From Marinosulfonomonas sp. (GTDB taxonomy: Bacteria > Pseudomonadota > Alphaproteobacteria > Rhodobacterales > Rhodobacteraceae), in contig WGBJ01000528.1 in the NCBI GenBank assembly GCA_015494385.1, positions 1-19,275 of the forward strand: a DNA stretch of 19,275 bases, in the 5' to 3' direction. Positions 14,745-19,275 of the stretch are shown one piece after another; within the stretch, counting starts at the first letter, position 1, and each line of letters opens with the position of its first letter. The position numbers and the translations under genes were made by a program. Under the pieces are notes generated by a model that was not told the DNA's origin, ran no database searches, and worked only from the letters and a program-made list of their open reading frames with translations.

Positions 14745-15746
14745 ATGATCGAAACACCGTATCTTCTTTTTCTCGGCGACGCGCCGGACCAATTGGCGGC
14801 CAAAGTGGCCCAGGGGATCAAGGACTGGCGGCCGCAAAACGCGCTGGGCCAGTACCGGATGGAGGGCTGTGGCGCCGACCTTGGCCTGACCGATATGACG
14901 CTGGAAGAGGCCAAGGCGGCCGGTGTGAAAACCATGGTGATCGGTGTGGCCAACCGTGGCGGTCATATTTCCGACAGCTGGCGCGATGTGATGGTGCGGG
15001 CGCTTGAGCTGGAGATGGATATTGCCAGCGGGTTGCACAACCTGTTGCGCGACGAAGGCCCGCTGGTGGCGGCGGCGCAGACCTATGGTGGAACGTTGCA
15101 TGATGTGCGGGTGCCCTCGGTGGGATACCCGATTGCCAACGGCAAGAAACGCAGTGGCAAGCGGGTGCTGGCGGTTGGCACCGATTGTTCGGTGGGCAAG
15201 ATGTATACGGCGCTGGCGATGGATGCCGAAATGAACAAACGCGGTATGAAATCAACCTTCCGCGCAACCGGCCAGACCGGTATTCTGATCACCGGCCACG
15301 GGGTGCCGCTGGATGCGGTGATCGCCGATTTCATGGCCGGTTCGGTGGAATATCTGACGCCGGACAATGACGATGACCACTGGGATCATATCGAGGGGCA
15401 GGGCAGTCTGTTCCATGCCTCTTATTCCGGTGTGACAATGGCGTTGATCCACGGTGGCCAGCCCGACGCGCTGATTTTGGCGCACGAGCCGACCCGCACC
15501 CATATGCGCGGCCTGCCGGAGTATTCCCTGCCCACGCTGGAGCAGTTGCGCGATACTGCCCTGCCGCTGGCCCGTGTGGTAAACCCGAAATGTCAGGTGG
15601 CCGGTGTTTCCGTGAACACCCAGCATTTTGACGAGGATCAGGCGTTGTCCTATCTGGAAGAGGTCGAAAAACGCATAGGCGTTCCGGCGGTCGATCCGTT
15701 CCGTCAGGGTGCCGGTCGTCTGGTGGATGCGCTGGACGCGATTTAG
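14745..15746 (+). CDS. dgcN: D-glutamate N-acetyltransferase DgcN (DUF1611 family)
   Basis: 333 residues of the DUF1611 family. Members named DgcN N-acetylate D-glutamate in the DgcN-DgcA route for D-glutamate breakdown described in marine bacteria. The C-terminal half is P-loop-like: VLAVGTDCSVGKMYTALAM puts a G-x4-GK loop at 145-152, followed by FRATGQTGILITGHGVPLDAV and later ALILAHEPTRTHMRG. The N-terminal part (QYRMEGCGADLGLTDMTLEEA) also resembles the family. The ATG at 14745 has AGGGG seven bases upstream. It heads an operon with dgcA (86 bp downstream) and dat (15 bp after dgcA); the presence of all three is the strongest support for the D-amino-acid role over other DUF1611 functions. 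Confidence 0.9.
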   Translation: MIETPYLLFLGDAPDQLAAKVAQGIKDWRPQNALGQYRMEGCGADLGLTDMTLEEAKAAGVKTMVIGVANRGGHISDSWRDVMVRALELEMDIASGLHNLLRDEGPLVAAAQTYGGTLHDVRVPSVGYPIANGKKRSGKRVLAVGTDCSVGKMYTALAMDAEMNKRGMKSTFRATGQTGILITGHGVPLDAVIADFMAGSVEYLTPDNDDDHWDHIEGQGSLFHASYSGVTMALIHGGQPDALILAHEPTRTHMRGLPEYSLPTLEQLRDTALPLARVVNPKCQVAGVSVNTQHFDEDQALSYLEEVEKRIGVPAVDPFRQGAGRLVDALDAI

Positions 15747-15749
15747 GCT

Positions 15750-15794
15750 GGCGCTCATCAAGCTTTTCAGCTTTCTTCGCGGGTGAAGAGCGCC
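15750..15794 (+). other. Stem-loop between dgcN and dgcA
   Basis: GGCGCTC (15750-15756) and GAGCGCC (15788-15794) are perfect 7-bp complements, and inside the loop AAGCT-TTTC-AGCTT (15760-15773) makes a second small hairpin. There is no T-run after the outer stem, so it is unlikely to be a simple terminator. It may be an mRNA-processing or stability element that sets the ratio of dgcN to dgcA product. Confidence 0.4.
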
Positions 15795-15832
15795 CGCAAG
15801 GAAGCGATGAACCCTGACGTCAGGAGAATACA

Positions 15833-16798
15833 ATGACAATAACCGTTACCCCCGATGTGTTCAGACTGGCGCAGGTGTTCACCATCTCGCGCGGCTCGCG
15901 GACCGAGGCCAAGGTGCTGACCGTCCGCGTCACGCGCGATGGCGTGACCGGCTGGGGCGAATGTGTGCCCTATGCCCGCTATGACGAAACGCTGGACAGT
16001 GTGACGGCCGAAATCGAAGGTTTGCCTGCGGATATCACCCGCGCGCAATTGCAGGATGCTTTGTCCCCCGGTGCCGCGCGCAACGCGGTGGATTGTGCGC
16101 TGTGGGATCTGGAGGCAAAACAGGCCGGTAAACGGGTTTGGGAACTGGCCGGTCTGCCCGCCCCGAAACCGGAAATCACCGCCTATACCCTGTCGCTGGA
16201 CACGCCGGAAAAGATGCAGGAACAGGCGGCAAAGAACGCTTTTCGTCCCCTGCTGAAGATCAAGCTGGGCACGCCCGACGACATGGTGCGACTGGAAGCG
16301 GTGCGTGCCGGTGCGCCGAAATCCCGCATCATCATCGACGCAAATGAGGGCTGGTCCGCCGAGGTTTACGCCGACCTTGCCCCGCATCTGGTGCGCCTCG
16401 GGGTCGGGCTGGTGGAACAACCATTGCCCGCAGGCGATGACGACGCCCTGATCGGTATGGAACGCCCCGTTCCCGTTTGCGCCGACGAGGCCTGCCATGA
16501 CCGCGCCAGCCTGCCCGCGCTGAAGGGCAAATACGATATCGTCAACATCAAGCTGGACAAAACCGGCGGGTTGACCGAGGCAATTGCCCTGCGCCAAGCG
16601 GCCGAAGCCGAAGGTTACGGCGTGATGGTGGGCTGCATGGTTGGCTCATCGCTGGCGATGGCCCCTGCCACCTTGATCGCACAGGGCGTGGCCTATACAG
16701 ACCTTGACGGACCGCTGTTGCTGGCCGAAGACCGCGACGAGCCTTTGAAATTCGATGATGCCGGTGTGCATCCGCCAAACGCCGCCCTTTGGGGCTGA
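15833..16798 (+). CDS. dgcA: N-acetyl-D-glutamate racemase DgcA (enolase superfamily, dipeptide epimerase-like)
   Basis: 321 residues of the muconate-lactonizing/dipeptide-epimerase branch of the enolase superfamily. The active site is complete: KxK in LLKIKLG (Lys142, Lys144), metal ligands Asp169 (IIIDANEGW), Glu195 (VEQPLP) and Asp218 (CADEA), and the opposite-face lysine Lys240 in NIKLDKTGG. These support 1,1-proton transfer, that is, epimerisation. Because dgcN and dat flank it, the likely substrate is N-acetyl-D-glutamate, converted to the L form. However, a DLD motif (290-292), typical of L-Ala-D/L-Glu epimerases, is retained, so a murein-dipeptide epimerase is a real alternative. AGGAG lies six bases before the ATG. 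Confidence 0.88.
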   Translation: MTITVTPDVFRLAQVFTISRGSRTEAKVLTVRVTRDGVTGWGECVPYARYDETLDSVTAEIEGLPADITRAQLQDALSPGAARNAVDCALWDLEAKQAGKRVWELAGLPAPKPEITAYTLSLDTPEKMQEQAAKNAFRPLLKIKLGTPDDMVRLEAVRAGAPKSRIIIDANEGWSAEVYADLAPHLVRLGVGLVEQPLPAGDDDALIGMERPVPVCADEACHDRASLPALKGKYDIVNIKLDKTGGLTEAIALRQAAEAEGYGVMVGCMVGSSLAMAPATLIAQGVAYTDLDGPLLLAEDRDEPLKFDDAGVHPPNAALWG

Positions 16799-16813
16799 AC
16801 AGGAGAGAAACCG

Positions 16814-17677
16814 ATGAGCAGAACTGTATATCTGAACGGCGAATACATGCCCGAGGGCGAAGCAAAGGTTTCGATCTTTGACCGCGGCTTTCTGATGGCC
16901 GATGGCGTTTACGAGGTGACCAGCGTGCTGGATGGCAAGCTGATTGATTTTGAAGGTCACGCGGTGCGGCTGGAACGGTCCTTGAACGAACTGGACATGG
17001 CCAGCCCGATCAGCATGGATGATCTGCTTGAGGTGCATCGCGAGTTGGTGCGGCTGAACGACATCAACGAGGGTATGATCTATTTGCAAATCACCCGCGG
17101 TGCGCCGGATGATCGCGATTTCGTATTCCCCGACCCGGCCAAGGTGCCGTCCACCATCGTGCTGTTCACCCAGAACAAGCCGGGGCTGGCGGATAATCCG
17201 GTGGCGAAAAAGGGCATCAAGGTGATCTCGATCGAGGATCAGCGCTGGGGCCGTCGTGATATCAAAACCGTGCAACTGCTGTATCCGTCGATGGGTAAAA
17301 TGATGGCCAAAGCCGCCGGTGCCGATGACGCATGGCTGGTCGAGAACGGCAAAGTGACCGAGGGCACATCGAACAACGCCTATATCGTCAAGGGTGGCAA
17401 GATCATCACCCGCGAATTGTCCAACGACATCCTGCACGGCATCACCCGCAAGGCCGTTCTGCGCTTTGCCAAAGAGGCGCAGATGGAAGTCGAGGAACGC
17501 AGCTTTACCATTGAAGAAGCCCAAGATGCGGACGAGGCATTTATCACCTCGGCCAGCACTTTCGTGATGCCTGTGGTCGAAGTGGACGGCGTGAAGCTGG
17601 GCGATGGCACGCCGGGTCCTGTGGCGGCCCGTTTGCGCGAGATTTATCTGGACGAGAGCCTGAAGGCGGCGATTTAG
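16814..17677 (+). CDS. dat: D-amino-acid transaminase
   Basis: 287 residues of fold-type IV PLP aminotransferases (class IV). It moves the amino group between D-amino acids and 2-oxoglutarate, forming D-glutamate and 2-oxo acids. Seen are VYLNGEYMPEGEAKVSIFDRG at the N-terminus, the Schiff-base Lys151 within RRDIKTVQLL, VTEGTSNNAYIV with the PLP-contacting Glu183, and ITSASTFVMPVVEVDG near the end. Branched-chain aminotransferase and 4-amino-4-deoxychorismate lyase share this fold; the D-specific call relies on N-terminal similarity and on lying 15 bp after dgcA. GGAG is about nine bases before the ATG. It closes the operon and is followed by a terminator. Confidence 0.92.
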   Translation: MSRTVYLNGEYMPEGEAKVSIFDRGFLMADGVYEVTSVLDGKLIDFEGHAVRLERSLNELDMASPISMDDLLEVHRELVRLNDINEGMIYLQITRGAPDDRDFVFPDPAKVPSTIVLFTQNKPGLADNPVAKKGIKVISIEDQRWGRRDIKTVQLLYPSMGKMMAKAAGADDAWLVENGKVTEGTSNNAYIVKGGKIITRELSNDILHGITRKAVLRFAKEAQMEVEERSFTIEEAQDADEAFITSASTFVMPVVEVDGVKLGDGTPGPVAARLREIYLDESLKAAI

Positions 17678-17733
17678 TATCTTAGTAGAAAACCGGACCG
17701 AAACCCCGACAGGTATCTTCGGACGGCGAAGCC

Positions 17734-17863
17734 GGACAGCGCCCGACCCTCCCCACGGGAGGGCGCTTTTGCAACGTGGCAATTAAACAATAGCACAGGA
17801 CCAAGTTTAAGGTCGGATCATTCAAAACCTGAGCATGCGCCCACCCAGGGTCGGGCGCTGTCC
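17734..17863. repeat. 17-bp perfect inverted repeat spanning 130 bp
   Basis: GGACAGCGCCCGACCCT (17734-17750) recurs in exact reverse complement at 17847-17863, with 96 bases between. The right arm is followed by TTG and six T (17867-17872). The arms could pair into a long stem ending in a T-tract, in competition with the shorter terminator at 17738-17770. They could also be two inverted copies of a dispersed repeat. A local hairpin GCGCCC-N10-GGGCGC (17837-17858) adds to the structure. No direct target duplication flanks the arms. Confidence 0.75.
17738..17770 (+). terminator. Intrinsic terminator after dat
   Basis: CCCTCCC (17747-17753) and GGGAGGG (17757-17763) pair around a three-base loop, extended by GCG/CGC on the far side of a short bulge, and are followed by TTTT (17767-17770). 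It lies 60-90 bases past the dat stop. The left side overlaps the left arm of a longer 17-bp inverted repeat. Confidence 0.8.
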
Positions 17864-17908
17864 TTGTTTTTTATGTTCATTGGTTGCGGATACACTGCCC
17901 GTGACGCT

Positions 17909-18316
17909 TTACTGCAGTTTCACATCGGCACTGTTGTAGTGATAAACCTGTGGCCAATCGCTACCTTGGGAAAACATGCGAAAACTGGTCTCGTCGATGA
18001 TTTCCACACGGTGGCCGGTTTCCGTGGTCTTGATCGCATTCCCTACAGTTTCAGCGGTGGTCAGATACAGTTTGCCATCTGCAAAACGCCAACTGGAATA
18101 GATGGTTTGGGGATCGTCAATCGCCTTTGCGCTGCCATCTGCCGACAACTCGAACCCTGATCCGGTCCCGCCTGGCAAAACCTCAACCCACGGGCCGACG
18201 AAATATTTGGCCTCTTTGGTCAGGGCGGTTTCGGCGGGCGGTGGTGTCGGGCCGGTGTCCGGAACGCAAGCGGTTAGTGTGGCGGACAGCAAGGCGATCA
18301 GCAGGGGTTTGAACAT
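17909..18316 (-). CDS. Lipocalin-like lipoprotein
   Basis: 135 residues. MFKPLLIALLSATLTAC is a classical lipoprotein signal with an LTAC lipobox (Cys17); Val follows, which does not signal inner-membrane retention, so the outer membrane is likely. After a Pro-rich linker the domain shows VGPWVEVLPGGTGSGFELSA, a Ser-Ser-Trp-Arg strand and LYLTTAETVGNAIKTTETG, a pattern resembling small lipocalin-like domains that begin with a G-x-W motif. The ligand is unknown. I chose the start at 18316, preceded by an AGGAAGGG run, over an open upstream extension that would overlap DUF1244. It is the last gene in the reverse cluster, 16 bp after DUF1244. Confidence 0.8.
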   Translation of the reverse strand: MFKPLLIALLSATLTACVPDTGPTPPPAETALTKEAKYFVGPWVEVLPGGTGSGFELSADGSAKAIDDPQTIYSSWRFADGKLYLTTAETVGNAIKTTETGHRVEIIDETSFRMFSQGSDWPQVYHYNSADVKLQ

Positions 18317-18332
18317 GGGGTGCCCTTCCTTG

Positions 18333-18647
<315 letters not shown>

Positions 18648-18675
18648 TGGCATATCCTTTTGGTTATACGGCGCG

Positions 18676-18720
18676 CCTCTTTTTTTCAAAAAAAGAGGTC
18701 TGATTTTTTCAAAAAATCAG
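18676..18720 (-). terminator. Two adjacent perfect A/T-core palindromes
   Basis: The first pairs CCTC plus seven T (18676-18686) with seven A plus GAGG (18688-18698) around a single C; the second pairs CTGA plus six T (18700-18709) with six A plus TCAG (18711-18720), also around a single C. Only one base separates them. They begin six bases after the isomerase stop on the reverse strand. Each could fold into a hairpin with an internal U-run, so together they probably act as a terminator for the isomerase gene, or as partial attenuation before DUF1244. Confidence 0.65.
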
Positions 18721-18726
18721 GGCGGC

Positions 18727-19071
18727 CTAAAGCGTGCGTTTGGCGTAGGTGGCGGTGTCGATGTCCTTGATGTCCACCGACAGGCTGCCGACATCGGGCA
18801 GAACCTGATCCAGTGCGGCCAGTATGCTGCGGGTCAGATCGGCCTTGGTGGTCTCGTCTCGTCCGGCCAACAGGCGGATGGTGACATGGGCAAAGCTTTG
18901 CGGCTCGGTTCCGATGCGAAAGAAGGGGGCGGGGATGGCACGCACCTTGATGGCGGAAACGTCGGGAAACACACCGGACGCGGCGGCGGCATCAAACAGG
19001 GTTTGGCACACACCGGTCAGGCAGTGGGTTTCATCCAGATGTCCGGCGTATTCAACGATGATATGTGGCAT
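18727..19071 (-). CDS. 5-carboxymethyl-2-hydroxymuconate delta-isomerase family protein
   Basis: 114 residues of the CHMI branch of the tautomerase superfamily. Pro2, exposed as the N-terminal catalytic proline after methionine removal, is present in MPHIIVEYAG. The HpaF-like GVFPDVSAIKVRAI, SFAHVTIRLLAGRDE and DIKDIDTATYAKR follow. HpaF acts in homoprotocatechuate breakdown, but no other hpa gene is seen here, so the true substrate may differ. A near-perfect AGGAGG lies six bases before the ATG. The upstream amidohydrolase ends nine bases earlier, indicating an operon. Confidence 0.87.
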   Translation of the reverse strand: MPHIIVEYAGHLDETHCLTGVCQTLFDAAAASGVFPDVSAIKVRAIPAPFFRIGTEPQSFAHVTIRLLAGRDETTKADLTRSILAALDQVLPDVGSLSVDIKDIDTATYAKRTL

Positions 19072-19080
19072 GACAACCTC

Positions 19081-19275
19081 CTATAGTCCGCTGTCAGTAA
19101 GCACCTGTTCCAGGATCGGCGCAAGGCGTTTGGCCCATGCGACCTGTTGTTCGTCGGTTTTGATCAGGTCGTTGCGGATCTCGATCAGCACATTGGGCCG
19201 GTTATAGGCAATCGCGTGCCGGTCCACGGAATCACCGATCAGATGTCCGCCGTAGGGCTCGTTTTCACCAACGCA
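19081..19275 (-). CDS. N-formylglutamate amidohydrolase family protein, C-terminal part
   Basis: The last 64 codons of a reverse-strand gene running off the right edge. GENEPYGGH near the visible start, GDSVDRHA and RPNVLIEIRNDLI are typical of the C-terminal region of the N-formylglutamate amidohydrolase (FGase/HutG-type) family, zinc enzymes that remove the formyl group from N-formyl-L-glutamate. No other histidine-degradation genes are in view. The gene is upstream of, and probably co-transcribed with, the isomerase. Because the catalytic N-terminal part is missing, the substrate cannot be refined. Confidence 0.82.
   Translation of the reverse strand, partial: CVGENEPYGGHLIGDSVDRHAIAYNRPNVLIEIRNDLIKTDEQQVAWAKRLAPILEQVLTDSGL

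Noticed and set aside
15767..16597. 276-codon reverse open frame opposite dgcA
   Set aside because: dgcA has a full enolase-superfamily active site in the forward frame; the reverse frame shows no family sequence.
16646..17782. 378-codon reverse open frame
   Set aside because: Opposite to dgcA/dat and running through the terminator; no recognisable domain.
17734..17863. A complete miniature transposable element
   Set aside because: Terminal inverted repeats are perfect, but no flanking target duplication is visible and the left arm forms part of a terminator, so a mobile element is not claimed.

Overview
The window looks like a chromosomal segment of a Rhodobacterales (Roseobacter-type) alphaproteobacterium. 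The reasons are: GC-rich DNA; an mcl1 gene (L-malyl-CoA/beta-methylmalyl-CoA lyase) of the Rhodobacter sphaeroides type; the alphaproteobacterial TIGR02302/DUF4175 envelope protein next to lysA; the MJ0042-type zinc-ribbon membrane protein divergent from ftsEX; and a dgcN-dgcA-dat D-amino-acid cluster of the kind known from marine bacteria. Bases 1-19 are an exact Nextera/Tn5 mosaic-end adapter, so the left edge is a contig end with library sequence still attached. No rRNA, tRNA, CRISPR array, transposase or phage gene was seen.

Layout. Left (1-5158): a truncated reverse gene, tag (3-methyladenine repair), a TlpA-like thioredoxin divergent from argH (arginine synthesis), a 57-residue lipoprotein translationally coupled to argH and resembling LptM, a reverse DUF4336 gene, and lysA (lysine synthesis). 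Middle (5185-13302): the large Q/G-rich TIGR02302 membrane protein, a convergent zinc-ribbon membrane protein, then a tightly packed forward operon ftsE-ftsX-acyltransferase-PPOX flavoprotein-histidine phosphatase with overlapping or near-abutting genes, converging on accA. Right-centre (13303-17908): an intrinsic terminator, mcl1, a 275-bp AT-rich divergent region, and the dgcN-dgcA-dat operon, followed by terminators and a striking 17-bp inverted repeat. Right end (17909-19275): a reverse-strand run of an N-formylglutamate amidohydrolase-family gene (truncated by the window), a 5-carboxymethyl-2-hydroxymuconate isomerase, DUF1244 and a lipocalin-like lipoprotein, interrupted by two back-to-back A/T-core palindromes.

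How the genes fit together. dat can funnel the amino group of D-amino acids into D-glutamate, DgcN N-acetylates D-glutamate, and DgcA inverts it to N-acetyl-L-glutamate, which is an arginine-pathway intermediate. The deacylation step is not encoded in the operon; an N-formylglutamate amidohydrolase homologue lies about 1.4 kb away. Mcl1 serves glyoxylate/propionyl-CoA chemistry (ethylmalonyl-CoA pathway, 3-hydroxypropionate-type carbon metabolism), and AccA supplies malonyl-CoA. ftsEX, the acyltransferase, the LptM-like lipoprotein and TIGR02302 share a cell-envelope theme.

Most of the window is ordinary core metabolism. The parts most worth a second look are the D-amino-acid operon with its unresolved last step, the short argH-coupled lipoprotein, and several precise inverted repeats in intergenic DNA.
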